Source: Quadrisphaera granulorum
GTDB lineage: Bacteria > Actinomycetota > Actinomycetes > Actinomycetales > Quadrisphaeraceae
Length of the DNA: 53,034 nt
Reading direction: 5' to 3'
Assembly (NCBI RefSeq): GCF_003149145.1
Contig: NZ_QGDQ01000032.1
Coordinates: 1 to 53,034 of the forward strand
Position numbers and translations under genes: made by a program. Shown here piece by piece: positions 34,277 through 42,005 of this stretch. Under the pieces are notes generated by a model that worked only from the letters and a program-made list of their open reading frames with translations, was not told the origin of the DNA and ran no database searches. Each line of letters opens with the position of its first letter. The first letter of the stretch is position 1.

Positions 34277-34303
34277 AGCCAGCCTTGCGATGTAAGGCTG
34301 GCT
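34277..34303. terminator. 10-bp hairpin, possible terminator
   Basis: AGCCAGCCTT (34277-34286) pairs exactly with AAGGCTGGCT (34294-34303) around a 7-base loop, between the coiled-coil gene and the small membrane protein gene. Upstream, at 34158-34200, a TGACTCCTGCC unit is repeated with decay. Confidence 0.5.
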
Positions 34304-34371
34304 GTCCCGGCGGCGCTCACGCCACCGGGAACCGTGTCGGCGCGCGGCGTCGACAGCCCTGGGGAGGCGCT

Positions 34372-34578
34372 GTGCCCGCTCTGCTCGCCACCAGCCTGCG
34401 TCGCTGGATCGTGCTGTCCGTCGTCGTCCCGATCGGCGCGGCCGTCCTGCGGAAGGTCGCCCGCAGCATCGAGGCGCGACGCGGTCCCAGCGCGGTGACG
34501 CGCGGCCTCACGAAGGCCGCCGACACCGCTCAGCGCAGCAAGCGCCGCGGGCGCTCCCGGAGCCGAGGTGGGCACTGA
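34372..34578 (+). CDS. Small membrane-anchored basic protein
   Basis: 68 aa. A hydrophobic helix (WIVLSVVVPIGAAVL, about 12-27) follows a short positive N-terminus; the rest is cytoplasm-like and very basic (VARSIEARRGPSAVTRG...SKRRGRSRSRGGH). It could bind nucleic acid or acidic lipid at the membrane, but no family is recognised. The GTG has GGGGAGG only four bases upstream, a strong ribosome site that decides the start. Confidence 0.55.
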   Translation: MPALLATSLRRWIVLSVVVPIGAAVLRKVARSIEARRGPSAVTRGLTKAADTAQRSKRRGRSRSRGGH

Positions 34579-34626
34579 ACGGGCTAGTCGCGGATCCTGA
34601 CCAGGTGCGCTCTCGCGACGATCCCC

Positions 34627-34632
34627 TACGGT
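34627..34632 (+). promoter_or_regulatory. -10 box (TACGGT) of RD-repeat protein gene
   Basis: TACGGT is 12 to 7 bases before the GTG start, consistent with a leaderless transcript. Confidence 0.5.
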
Positions 34633-34638
34633 GGATGC

Positions 34639-35127
34639 GTGCTGGACGGACCACCGGCGGCGGTGCCCGACCCTGACGACGAGGACGCGCTGGCTCTCGA
34701 AGAGCAGCGCGTCCTGGAGCTGGCCGAGAAGTTGCGGGCCAATCTTGCGTGCGCTGTGGACCCTGCGGAGCGCGCGGAGCTGGAACGGCGAGCCCGCGAG
34801 GTGGCCCGGCAGCTCGATGCGCTCGCCGACGCGTTCGACGCTGCGGCGGAGCGCCGGGATCAGGAGGCCGAAGCGCGTGACACTCATGCGCTGGCGCGAG
34901 ACAGGGCGGCCTACCGCCGCGCCACGGACGCGGGCGAGCCCGACACGGGCGCCGTGGACCGTCACCACGCCGCCGTGGCCCGGGACTGGGCCGCGAGCGA
35001 CCGGGTGGATGCCAGGGCTGACCGGCGTCGAGCGGCCAACGCGCGCTCCGCCGCGGCCGAAGAGCGTGAGGCACTGCTCACCGCGAGTGACCAAACGGAA
35101 ACTGACGATCACGACACGACGAGCTGA
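34639..35127 (+). CDS. RD-repeat coiled-coil hypothetical protein
   Basis: 162 aa, soluble, strongly helical. From about residue 60 it shows the heptad-like pattern A-x-x-R-D-x-x-A-x-x-R-D (ERRDQEAEARDTHALARDRAAYRR, VARDWAASDRVDARADRRRAAN) that I know from actinobacterial proteins of unknown role, at times fused to GAF, GGDEF or sensor domains. Here it stands alone, 46 bases before an RsbW-like ATPase and near a PAS-GAF-ANTAR gene, so a role in stress signalling is a guess. The acidic N-terminus (DPDDEDALALEEQ) is probably disordered. Confidence 0.55.
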   Translation: MLDGPPAAVPDPDDEDALALEEQRVLELAEKLRANLACAVDPAERAELERRAREVARQLDALADAFDAAAERRDQEAEARDTHALARDRAAYRRATDAGEPDTGAVDRHHAAVARDWAASDRVDARADRRRAANARSAAAEEREALLTASDQTETDDHDTTS

Positions 35128-35161
35128 TCCGGCCCAGCGGGTGCGGACGACGCTCGCCCCC

Positions 35162-35167
35162 TAATCT
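35162..35167 (+). promoter_or_regulatory. -10 box (TAATCT) of RsbW-like gene
   Basis: TAATCT is 12 to 7 bases before the GTG, placing transcription start on the start codon. Confidence 0.55.
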
Positions 35168-35173
35168 CGGAGA

Positions 35174-35557
35174 GTGCAGTCCGCGTCGGCAGTCCTCGAC
35201 GCGCTTCCGGGGTCGATCGCTGCCGCTAGGGCCCTCGTGCGCGACAGGTGTCAGGCAGCTGGGGTCTCCGACCTCTCGCGTGACCTCGCCGTGCTCTTGA
35301 CCAGCGAAGTGGTCACCAACGCCGTGCTCCACGCCGCGAGCAGGGCGCGTCTCAGCGTCTCCGCCACGGCCGAGTCCGTGCTGGTCGAAGTGGGCGACGA
35401 CAGCACCGAGCTGCCGCAGGTGCTGCGCCTGCGCCGCGGCGCCCCGCACGGGCGCGGCATGGCGCTCCTGGAGGACCTCGCCGACGCCTGGGGCGTGCGC
35501 GAGGAACCCGGCGGCAAGGTGGTCTGGTTCACGGTGGCAGGTCACCGCACCCTCTGA
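35174..35557 (+). CDS. RsbW/SpoIIAB-like ATP-binding protein
   Basis: 127 aa GHKL-type ATPase domain without a receiver or sensor. The N-box is LAVLLTSEVVTNAVLHA (Glu and Asn bind Mg-ATP, about 40-56), the G1 box VEVGDDST (about 75-82), and the G2 region APHGRGMALLEDLADAWGV. This fits the anti-sigma-factor serine kinase family (HATPase_c_2), whose members bind sigma factors or phosphorylate STAS proteins. No sigma factor adjoins it; one STAS protein is encoded at 49.6-50.0 kb. The sequence supports ATP binding, not the partner. Confidence 0.85.
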   Translation: MQSASAVLDALPGSIAAARALVRDRCQAAGVSDLSRDLAVLLTSEVVTNAVLHAASRARLSVSATAESVLVEVGDDSTELPQVLRLRRGAPHGRGMALLEDLADAWGVREEPGGKVVWFTVAGHRTL

Positions 35558-35737
35558 CGGCGCGTGCTGGCGACGCGTGCGAGGCGCGTGAGATCGCCAG
35601 GGCCGGAAGGGGTACCTGCGGCACTCATGCCTCCCTCGGGGATGACACGCGACTCAAGGTCTGGCGCGAGATCGCCGACGACGTGGGAAGCCCCGAGGAG
35701 CCGGGGTGTGCACCGCGCCGGAAGGACCCACCCCGTT

Positions 35738-36079
35738 ATGACCACCATCAAGGCCTCCTGCCCCACCTGTGGGGACGTGGAGCTGACCCCGTCCCAGGTG
35801 CGACTGGTGGTCTGCACGGTCCCGGCGTGGAGCTTCTACGCGTTCGACTGCCCCACCTGCACCGACGAGATCCGCAAGCACGCCACCGAGGACGTGGTGC
35901 GCCTGCTCACCACCGGCGGCGTGCCCGCCGAGCGGTGGGACGTGCCCGCCGAGGCGCTCGAGGAGCACACCGGCGCGGTCATCGGCTGGGACGACGTGCT
36001 CGACTTCAGCCTCGACCTGGAGACCACCGACGTCGTCGCCGCTGCTGCGGCCGCGGTCCTGCGCCCCCGTCACGTCTGA
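35738..36079 (+). CDS. Conserved hypothetical zinc-ribbon protein
   Basis: 113 aa. The N-terminal half has two Cys pairs, CPTCGDVEL (residues 8-11) and CPTC (about 39-42), that should bind one zinc, with SQVRLVVCTVPAWSFYAFDCP between. The C-terminal half is acidic and helical (AVIGWDDVLDFSLDLETTDVVAAA). Related short proteins occur in actinobacteria without known function. ATG 35738 begins directly before the zinc site. Upstream frame continues but is Arg/Pro-rich and unlikely. It converges with the ANTAR gene. Confidence 0.65.
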   Translation: MTTIKASCPTCGDVELTPSQVRLVVCTVPAWSFYAFDCPTCTDEIRKHATEDVVRLLTTGGVPAERWDVPAEALEEHTGAVIGWDDVLDFSLDLETTDVVAAAAAAVLRPRHV

Positions 36080-36108
36080 CGGGAGACCGCACGCCTGACG
36101 CTCGACGA

Positions 36109-37482
36109 TCAGGCGCGCGGCTGGCCCGCCGCGCGCTGGCGCGCCCGCTCGAGAGCGGCGCCCAGCGCGAGGTCCAGCGACGTGTCGCTGGGGGCACTGG
36201 CCACGAGCACCCCGATGTCGCGCACCTTGACGTTGCGGTCCTGGCTCATGACCACCATGGCGGAGAACGCCTCGTCGACGGTGCACTCCAACCGGCTGGC
36301 CAGCGCACCCTTCGCCTGCTCGATCGCGGCCCTCGACTGCATGGCCAGCTTGAGGTTCTCGACCTCGGCGCGCACCGCAGCCGTCCGCTCGGCGACCTCG
36401 AGCACCGCTGAGGCCGACTCGGCGAAGGCGCTGGCGCGCTCGCGGTCGATCTCACCGACCTGACCGCCGTAGGCGTTCACGACACCGATCACCCGGCCCC
36501 CCACGCGCAGGGGCACCGACACGACGGCGCTCACCGGTCCCTCTGCCACACGTCGCGCCAGCCGGGGCCACCGCTCGTCAGCACCGAGGTCGGCGCTGAC
36601 CACGACCTCCCCCGTGCGGTGCGCCAGCGAGGCCGGACCCTCGTCGGCGGACCACTGGGCGCCGTCCACCCACTGGGCCTCGGCGGAGTCCGCGGCGCTG
36701 TCGGTGGGCTGAGCGGGATCACCCGTGCTGGCGCTGCTGCAGGTCGCGCCGGGGACAGCTGCCACCGCCGCGGCAGCCACCGCGCCGAGCAGCTGGTGCT
36801 GCGGAACCTCACCGACGGCGAGCAGCACGAGCTGGGCCATGGACCTGATCGCCGCCACCGCGTGGTCGTCGTCGTCGCTGTCCTGTTGGCCCTGGGTTTG
36901 GCCCTGGCTGTGGCCCTGGAGCTGCGCCGGCAGCTCCGGCAGCTCCGTCCCGTCGTCGTGGCGCACGTCCGAGCCGGCGGGGAGCACGAGCACCAGACGA
37001 CGCTCGCCGGCTTCCGACGAGCACGCCGAGACGACGGCCTGCACCTCGCGCCGGGCGCCCTCGCGCGGCTGGACCCTCAGCCGGGCCACGGCTGTGCCGT
37101 CACGGCCGGCGCGCGACAGCAGCGACTGGGCGAGCGGCCGGTCCTCCGCCGCGATGAACGCCTGAACCGAGGTGCTCGCCAGCGAGCCCGAGGGCACAGC
37201 CAGCAGGGCCGAGGCGGCGGCGTTCGACAGCTCGATCTCACCCTCGGCGTCGGTGGTCATCACCGGGGTCGGCAGGGCGTGCAGCAGCCGACGCGCCGAC
37301 TCACGGGCCTGCTCCTGGCGGGCGACCAGCTGGTCGACCGTCTCCTGTTGGGCGGCTAGCTCGCGATCGGCAGCGACCAGTTCCTCGGTGAGCCGCTGGA
37401 CCTGCAGCTCGAGCGGATGGTGCGACGACGCCGACGGTGCCGACGACACTGACGACGAAGAGGAAGAGGACTGCGCGGACAC
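36109..37482 (-). CDS. PAS-GAF-ANTAR regulator
   Basis: 457 aa. After a Ser-rich start comes a coiled coil (about 25-65: LELQVQRLTEELVAADRELAAQQETVDQL), a PAS-like domain (ALPTPVMTTDAEGEIELSNAAASALL, about 68-165), a linker with QGQTQGQQDSDDDD, a GAF domain (about 210-375, with SAVVSVPLRVGGRVIGVVNAYGG), and a C-terminal ANTAR domain (ENLKLAMQSRAAIEQAKGALASRLECTVDEAFSAMVVMSQDRNVKVRDIG, about 378-430). ANTAR domains bind paired hexaloop hairpins in mRNA leaders to prevent termination. The GAF or PAS ligand is unknown. Targets are not visible here. The gene has a 217-base leader with hairpin potential. Confidence 0.88.
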   Translation of the reverse strand: MSAQSSSSSSSVSSAPSASSHHPLELQVQRLTEELVAADRELAAQQETVDQLVARQEQARESARRLLHALPTPVMTTDAEGEIELSNAAASALLAVPSGSLASTSVQAFIAAEDRPLAQSLLSRAGRDGTAVARLRVQPREGARREVQAVVSACSSEAGERRLVLVLPAGSDVRHDDGTELPELPAQLQGHSQGQTQGQQDSDDDDHAVAAIRSMAQLVLLAVGEVPQHQLLGAVAAAAVAAVPGATCSSASTGDPAQPTDSAADSAEAQWVDGAQWSADEGPASLAHRTGEVVVSADLGADERWPRLARRVAEGPVSAVVSVPLRVGGRVIGVVNAYGGQVGEIDRERASAFAESASAVLEVAERTAAVRAEVENLKLAMQSRAAIEQAKGALASRLECTVDEAFSAMVVMSQDRNVKVRDIGVLVASAPSDTSLDLALGAALERARQRAAGQPRA

Positions 37483-37600
37483 CAGGAATCGCCCCCCGAG
37501 CGAACGGAGCCACCTGGTTTCGATGCGCCACCATGATGCCAGGTGCCGTCACCCGGATGGGACTGGTGTCCGCCCGGCACGCCTCGGGCGGGTGCCCGGC

Positions 37601-37616
37601 GAGGGAGATCTCCCTC
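37601..37616. other. 16-base palindrome in leader region of the ANTAR gene
   Basis: GAGGGAGATCTCCCTC is a perfect palindrome about 120 bases upstream of the ANTAR gene start, in a 217-base gap (37483-37699) that otherwise shows no gene. It may be an operator or part of a structured leader. Confidence 0.4.
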
Positions 37617-37699
37617 CAGCGGTGCCGCTCCACCGCCACTCACAGGACGATCCGGACCTGAGCTTCCCGGATCATGGCATCACCATCAGTGACCGAAGG

Positions 37700-37927
37700 T
37701 CACCGCTGGGGTCGCTGGTCGCGCTCCTGGAGAACCCTCGCGGCGTGGTCGCCGCTGGCACCGGAGTCGCGCAGTTCGCGCAGCAGCGCCAGGTCCTGGT
37801 CCACGTCGCTGAGCAGGGCTTTCAAGTGCGCCCTGGCATCAGGCTGCGCCTGGCGCTCGCTCTCCGGGGGGAGGTCCGGATCGAGGTCCGGAGTGCCGCT
37901 GAAGGGGAGCTCGTCGGAGGTCTTCAC
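37700..37927 (-). CDS. Small acidic hypothetical protein
   Basis: 75 aa: VKTSDELPFSGTPDLDPDLPPESERQAQPDARAHLKALLSDVDQDLALLRELRDSGASGDHAARVLQERDQRPQR in outline, i.e. a Pro/Asp-rich start and a helical second half (about 34-68). No family is recognised. The GTG at 37927 has CATCCT 12 to 7 bases upstream, a weaker relative of the leaderless promoter box found elsewhere here. It is divergent from the next gene and could be a non-coding stretch. Confidence 0.4.
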   Translation of the reverse strand: MKTSDELPFSGTPDLDPDLPPESERQAQPDARAHLKALLSDVDQDLALLRELRDSGASGDHAARVLQERDQRPQR

Positions 37928-38019
37928 CGCGACAGGATGCGGCCAGCGCCACCGCTGTGGAGACCCGGCCGGTGAACATCCGGCGAGCAACCCGTGACGA
38001 GCGCGAGCACCCTGGCAAC

Positions 38020-39192
38020 GTGAGACCCGTGCGCCTGCACCTGCGCCCGACCCGCGCCCGGCGCCTGCCCACCGACGCGGAGCGGGACCTGACGGGGCTG
38101 GGCGCTCTGCTGGCGCACCTGCGCCGCGGCGGCGGCACGCCCGCACGCGCCGTTGCGGCCGGCGACATCCCGGGCGACCTCACGGGAGATGGCCTCACCT
38201 GGGACGACGACGACGCGCGCGACCGCACCTGGTGGCCCCAGGGCGTCGCGGCCCTCGACGGCGGACGCGTGCTGCTCGTCGGCTGGTACGAGAAGAGCAC
38301 GGGGCCGTGGTGGCGCCGACGCGTGCCGCGTTCGCGCGTCAGCGTCGTCGACAGGTCCGATCCCGACCACCCTCGCTACGCGCACGTCGAGCTCGCCGTC
38401 AGGCACCGGCGCCCGGTCGCCTGGCTGCGACCGCTGGGCGCGGTGCCGGTGCACGCCGGGGGCCTGGCCGTGGTCACCTCACCGGTCGAGGGCCGGCTGC
38501 TCCTCGTGGCGGACACGCTGTTCGGGCTGCGCGTGTTTGCCCTCGATGACGTCCACCGCGCCCCCTCGGGATGGGTCCTCCCCCAGCGGCGCGCCCTGCG
38601 GGTGCCACTGCTGCGGGCCGGGCTGGGGGCCGCGCGGTTCCGCTTTTCCTTCACCGGCACCGGCGACCTCGACGGCCTGGGCCCGGTACTCGTCAGCGGC
38701 GAGTACCGGCGGGCCGGAGACCGCCGCCCCGGAGGTGCTCCGCGCCTCGTCGTGCACCGGCTCGACCCTGTCACCGGCCTGCCGCTCGGGGATCCGCTCG
38801 CGGTGCACCCCGACCAGCCGCCGCGCATGCAGGGCGTCGCGCTGCTCTCGGACGTCCGCGGGCCAGGGCACGAGCGCCAGGGCAAGGACAAGGACGACGA
38901 CGTGCGCTCGACCGTCTGGGTGGTCTCCGCGAGCGCGGGCCACGACCGCTGCGGCGACCTCCACATGGGCTCCCCCGGCGCCTGGACCACTCACCGCGGT
39001 GCGCTGCCGCCGGGCTGCGAGGACCTCGACCCTGCCGTTCCAACTGCCGGTCCAACTGCCGGTCCAACTGCCGGTCCGACGGGCCCGGGCGAGAACGCCC
39101 CTCAGCTGTGGGGCGCGAGCGAGCACCCAGGGCATCGGTGGGTGTTCCCGGTGATCGTCCCGCGTGGACAGCAGGTGACCCCAAGGTCCTAG
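38020..39192 (+). CDS. Conserved actinobacterial hypothetical, possibly beta-propeller-like
   Basis: 390 aa. Blocks TWWPQGVAALDGGRVLLVGWYEK, SRVSVVDRSDPDHPRYAHVELAV, PLGAVPVHAGGLAVVTSPVEGRLLLVADTLFGLRVFAL and the tail WGASEHPGHRWVFPVIV recur in a family of actinobacterial proteins of unknown function. The repeated strand-turn pattern suggests a propeller. No signal peptide is seen at this start. Near the C-terminus a 12-base unit is repeated three times in frame (39041-39077), giving PTAG repeats. The start is uncertain: GTG 38020 (CACCCT box upstream) or GTG 37957. The gap to the amine oxidase is 10 bases, so the two may be linked. Confidence 0.6.
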   Translation: MRPVRLHLRPTRARRLPTDAERDLTGLGALLAHLRRGGGTPARAVAAGDIPGDLTGDGLTWDDDDARDRTWWPQGVAALDGGRVLLVGWYEKSTGPWWRRRVPRSRVSVVDRSDPDHPRYAHVELAVRHRRPVAWLRPLGAVPVHAGGLAVVTSPVEGRLLLVADTLFGLRVFALDDVHRAPSGWVLPQRRALRVPLLRAGLGAARFRFSFTGTGDLDGLGPVLVSGEYRRAGDRRPGGAPRLVVHRLDPVTGLPLGDPLAVHPDQPPRMQGVALLSDVRGPGHERQGKDKDDDVRSTVWVVSASAGHDRCGDLHMGSPGAWTTHRGALPPGCEDLDPAVPTAGPTAGPTAGPTGPGENAPQLWGASEHPGHRWVFPVIVPRGQQVTPRS

Positions 39193-39195
39193 GGT
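39190..39195 (+). promoter_or_regulatory. -10 box (TAGGGT) of amine oxidase gene
   Basis: TAGGGT overlaps the stop of the upstream gene and ends seven bases before the amine oxidase GTG, consistent with an own, near-leaderless promoter. Confidence 0.45.
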
Positions 39196-39202
39196 TTCGC
39201 CC

Positions 39203-41221
39203 GTGACCACGCCCGCCCCATCGCCGAGCCACCCCCTGGTGCCCCTGAGCGCCGCCGAGCTGACCCGCAGCCGCGAGCTGCTCGCGGCCAGTGGCCACCT
39301 GGCCGAGACGATGCGGTTCGCGTCGGTCGCGCTCGCCGAGCCGCCGAAGGCGGAGCTGCTGGCGTGGCGCGAGGGAGACCCGGTGCCTCGCCGCACCCGC
39401 TCGGTGCTGTGGGACCGCGCGGACAACCGCACGTACACCGCCGTCGTCGACCTCGCCCTGGAGGGTGCCGAGGCGGTGGCCGAGTGGCGCGACCTGCCGG
39501 GCGAGACGCCCAACTTCACCGTGGACGAGTGGCACGAGGCCGAGGAGGCGCTCAAGGCGCACCCCCGCGTCCAGGAGGCGCTCGCGGCCCGCGGCCTCAC
39601 TGACCTCGACCTGGTACTCATCGACACCTGGACGTACGGGCGCGAGGTGATGCCGGAGCAGTGGCGGGACCGCCGCCTGGGGTGGGCCGACGTGTGGCGC
39701 CGCGAGACGCCGACCGGCTCCCCGTACGCGCACCCGGTGAGCGGGCTGAAGTTCGTGCTCGACATGAACACGTTCGAGCTGCTGGAGGTCCACGAGGACG
39801 ACGACGCCGCGCGCCGCGCAGTCGGTGCGGTGGACGCGTCCCCCGTCGTCGTCGGCGAGTACGAAGCCGACCTGCTGCCGGCGGTGCTGCCGGGCTTCAC
39901 CGTCCGCGAGCCCCTCGCCGCGCTGGAGATCACGCAGCCCGGGGGGCCGGGCTTCTCCGTGGTCGACGGGCTCCTGACGTGGGACCGCTGGCAGGTGCGC
40001 CTCGGCTTCACCCCGCGCGAGGGGCTGGTGCTGCACGAGCTGACGTGGGTGGACGACTCCCGAGACCAGCAGCAGCGCCGCACGGTCGGTCACCGGCTGT
40101 CGTTCGCCGAGATGGTGGTGCCCTACCGCGACCCGTCGTTCGACCACTACCGCCGCACCGCCTACGACATCGGCGAGTGGGGCCTGGGCTACATGACCAC
40201 CTCGCTAGAACTCGGCTGCGACTGCCTGGGCGAGATCCGCTACCTCGACGCCGTCCTCACCGACTCCCGCGGCGAGCCGTACACGATCACCAACGCCATC
40301 TGCCTGCACGAGGAGGACGACGGCGTGCTGTGGAAGCACGTCGACGCGAACGGCCGGGCCGCCGTGCGCCGGTCGCGGGTCATGGTGATCTCGTTCCACG
40401 CGACGGTGGCGAACTACGAGTACCTCGTCTACTGGCGCCTCCACCAGGACGGCGCCGTCACCTGCGAGGTCCGCGCCACCGGGATCATGGTCACCACACC
40501 GCTGCCGCCGGGTGAGGCGACACCGCCCACGGGCGTGCTCGTGGACGACCGCACCTACGCGCCCATCCACCAGCACTTCATCGTGGCGCGGCTCGACCTC
40601 GACGTCGACCGCGACCTCTCCACGCCGGGCGCGCTGCCGACGAACACCGTGGTCGAGGTCGAGTCGGTGGCCGAGCCGATCGGCCCGGGCAACCCGTACG
40701 GGCTGGCCGTGACGACCCGGACGACGCCGGTGCGCTCCGAGCGGGAGGCCGCTCGGACTACGAACTCCGCGACGGCCCGCGCGTGGAAGGTGATCAACCC
40801 GCAGCGCCGCAACGCCCACGGCGCACCGGTGGCGTACAAGCTGCACACCCCGTCGGCCATCCCGGCGCTGTTCGACACCGAGGCGCCGCAGTTCCAGCGC
40901 GCCCCGGTCATCGGCAACCCGGTCTGGGTGACCCGTCACCACGACAACGAACTGTGGCCCGCCGGCGACAACCCGACGCAGTCCGCGCAGGACACGGGCA
41001 TGACGCGCTGGATCGCGGACGACGAGCCGCTGGAGTCCACCGACGTGGTGCTCTGGCACGTCTTCGGCATCCACCACGTGCCGCGCCCGGAGGACTGGCC
41101 GATCATGCCGTGCGACCCGGTGGGCTTCTCCCTCACGCCGTCGGGGTTCTTCGACAGGAACCCCACCCTCGACGTGGCACCCCCGCGAACGGGTGACTCC
41201 GGCGGTCACTGCCACGCCTGA
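39203..41221 (+). CDS. Copper-containing primary-amine oxidase
   Basis: 672 aa. It oxidises primary amines to aldehydes with release of ammonia and hydrogen peroxide. The topaquinone Tyr lies in ATVANYEYLVYW (consensus N-Y-D/E-Y; about residue 398). The catalytic base Asp is in YDIGEWGLGYMTTSLELGCDCLGEI (about 315-340), the copper pair in HQHFIVARLDLDVD (about 455), and the third His in WVTRHHDNELWPAGDNPTQ (about 575). N-terminal HPLVPLSAAELTRSRELL is the usual D2-domain start. There is no signal peptide, so it is probably cytoplasmic, as in Arthrobacter enzymes. The substrate (phenethylamine, histamine or tyramine) is not decided by sequence alone. Confidence 0.93.
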   Translation: MTTPAPSPSHPLVPLSAAELTRSRELLAASGHLAETMRFASVALAEPPKAELLAWREGDPVPRRTRSVLWDRADNRTYTAVVDLALEGAEAVAEWRDLPGETPNFTVDEWHEAEEALKAHPRVQEALAARGLTDLDLVLIDTWTYGREVMPEQWRDRRLGWADVWRRETPTGSPYAHPVSGLKFVLDMNTFELLEVHEDDDAARRAVGAVDASPVVVGEYEADLLPAVLPGFTVREPLAALEITQPGGPGFSVVDGLLTWDRWQVRLGFTPREGLVLHELTWVDDSRDQQQRRTVGHRLSFAEMVVPYRDPSFDHYRRTAYDIGEWGLGYMTTSLELGCDCLGEIRYLDAVLTDSRGEPYTITNAICLHEEDDGVLWKHVDANGRAAVRRSRVMVISFHATVANYEYLVYWRLHQDGAVTCEVRATGIMVTTPLPPGEATPPTGVLVDDRTYAPIHQHFIVARLDLDVDRDLSTPGALPTNTVVEVESVAEPIGPGNPYGLAVTTRTTPVRSEREAARTTNSATARAWKVINPQRRNAHGAPVAYKLHTPSAIPALFDTEAPQFQRAPVIGNPVWVTRHHDNELWPAGDNPTQSAQDTGMTRWIADDEPLESTDVVLWHVFGIHHVPRPEDWPIMPCDPVGFSLTPSGFFDRNPTLDVAPPRTGDSGGHCHA

Positions 41222-41257
41222 CCTCAAGACGCGGCGGGCGGACGTCGATGCAGGGGC

Positions 41258-41464
41258 GTGACCCAGCAGATCGTCGTCAAGAACCGCCAGCACATCCAGG
41301 CCGAAGCTGAAGACGCCCTCGGCTACGCGGCGCTGCACGGCGACCCCGACCCCCAGGGCACCGGGGTCTCCCACTTCTGCAAGAGGACCGGGTACTCGCT
41401 GCACTCCGTCGGGTTCGACTCCGCCGGGCACCCCCAGACGTGGGTGTTCGCGCGCACTCTCTGA
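41258..41464 (+). CDS. Small hypothetical protein behind amine oxidase
   Basis: 68 aa, no membrane segment, one Cys (HFCKRTGY). The sequence (VTQQIVVKNRQHIQAEAEDALGYAALHGDPDPQGTGVSHFCKRTGYSLHSVGFDSAGHPQTWVFARTL in outline) is balanced and looks coding, but no family is recognised. AGGGG lies just before the GTG. It is 36 bases behind the oxidase and is followed by the long palindrome. Confidence 0.5.
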   Translation: MTQQIVVKNRQHIQAEAEDALGYAALHGDPDPQGTGVSHFCKRTGYSLHSVGFDSAGHPQTWVFARTL

Positions 41465-41507
41465 CCCGTAGTCCGACCAGCCAGCCGACCAGCAGGGGTC
41501 TCCGGTC

Positions 41508-41571
41508 CGAGGTGGCCGACTGCCCATGATCACGCCCGATCGGGCGTGATCATGGGCAGTCGGCCACCTCG
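41508..41571. repeat. 64-base perfect palindrome
   Basis: Bases 41508-41539 are exactly complementary to 41540-41571, with no spacer; the centre is CGATCG flanked by two TGATCA sites. It lies between convergent genes. It could work as a bidirectional terminator, but its perfect, loop-free symmetry over 32 base pairs is longer than any other terminator here, so a dispersed palindromic repeat is also possible. Confidence 0.9.
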
Positions 41572-41584
41572 TTCGTCGTTCGGG

Positions 41585-41860
41585 TCAGACCGGTTCGATC
41601 TGCTCGGCGTCGAGCCAGGTGCAGACGAGGTCTCCCCCACCCGTGGTCCAGACGACCCGGGCCATCCAGCCGGCGCCCTCGCGGCGCCACTCGAGCACCA
41701 GCCCGGCATGGTCGGCGCCGGTCGCGTGCACCCAGCAGTGGATGCGTCGCTGCGGCCGGCGCTGGGCCTGGGCCTCCTCGGCCGCCCGCCGCGTGCTCTC
41801 GTTGGCGGCGACGAGCCAGGCGGGCAGGCCCGTCGTCGCTCGGTCAGTGCCTCCAGCCAC
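41585..41860 (-). CDS. Small hypothetical protein with SH3-like or OB-like strand pattern
   Basis: 91 aa. AWLVAANESTRRAAEEAQAQRRPQRRIHCWVHATGADHAGLVLEWRREGAGWMARVVWTTGGGDLVCTWLDAEQIEPV: a short helix then five or so beta strands. I do not recognise a named family. GTG 41860 is chosen because CATCCT lies 12 to 7 bases upstream; the longer frame starts inside the hairpin at 41938-41989, which is unlikely. Confidence 0.55.
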   Translation of the reverse strand: MAGGTDRATTGLPAWLVAANESTRRAAEEAQAQRRPQRRIHCWVHATGADHAGLVLEWRREGAGWMARVVWTTGGGDLVCTWLDAEQIEPV

Positions 41861-41937
41861 CCCGGCAGGATGGCACCTCACCCCACCCGATGGCGAACGG
41901 GTGTTCGACCTTGCGGAGCAGTGCCCCATCTCCCGGC

Positions 41938-41989
41938 GACGATCAAGGAAGTTCTGCACGCCGCGGTGTGCAGAACTTCCTTGATCGTC
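41938..41989. repeat. 22-bp stem hairpin
   Basis: GACGATCAAGGAAGTTCTGCAC (read in two parts, 41938-41959) is exactly complementary to 41968-41989, loop GCCGCGGT. It lies between two minus-strand hypothetical genes, 17 bases past the stop of the upstream one, so it can end that transcript. It shares a GATCA core with the palindrome at 41508. Confidence 0.85.
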
Positions 41990-42005
41990 ACTGGAGGGGG
42001 CGGGG

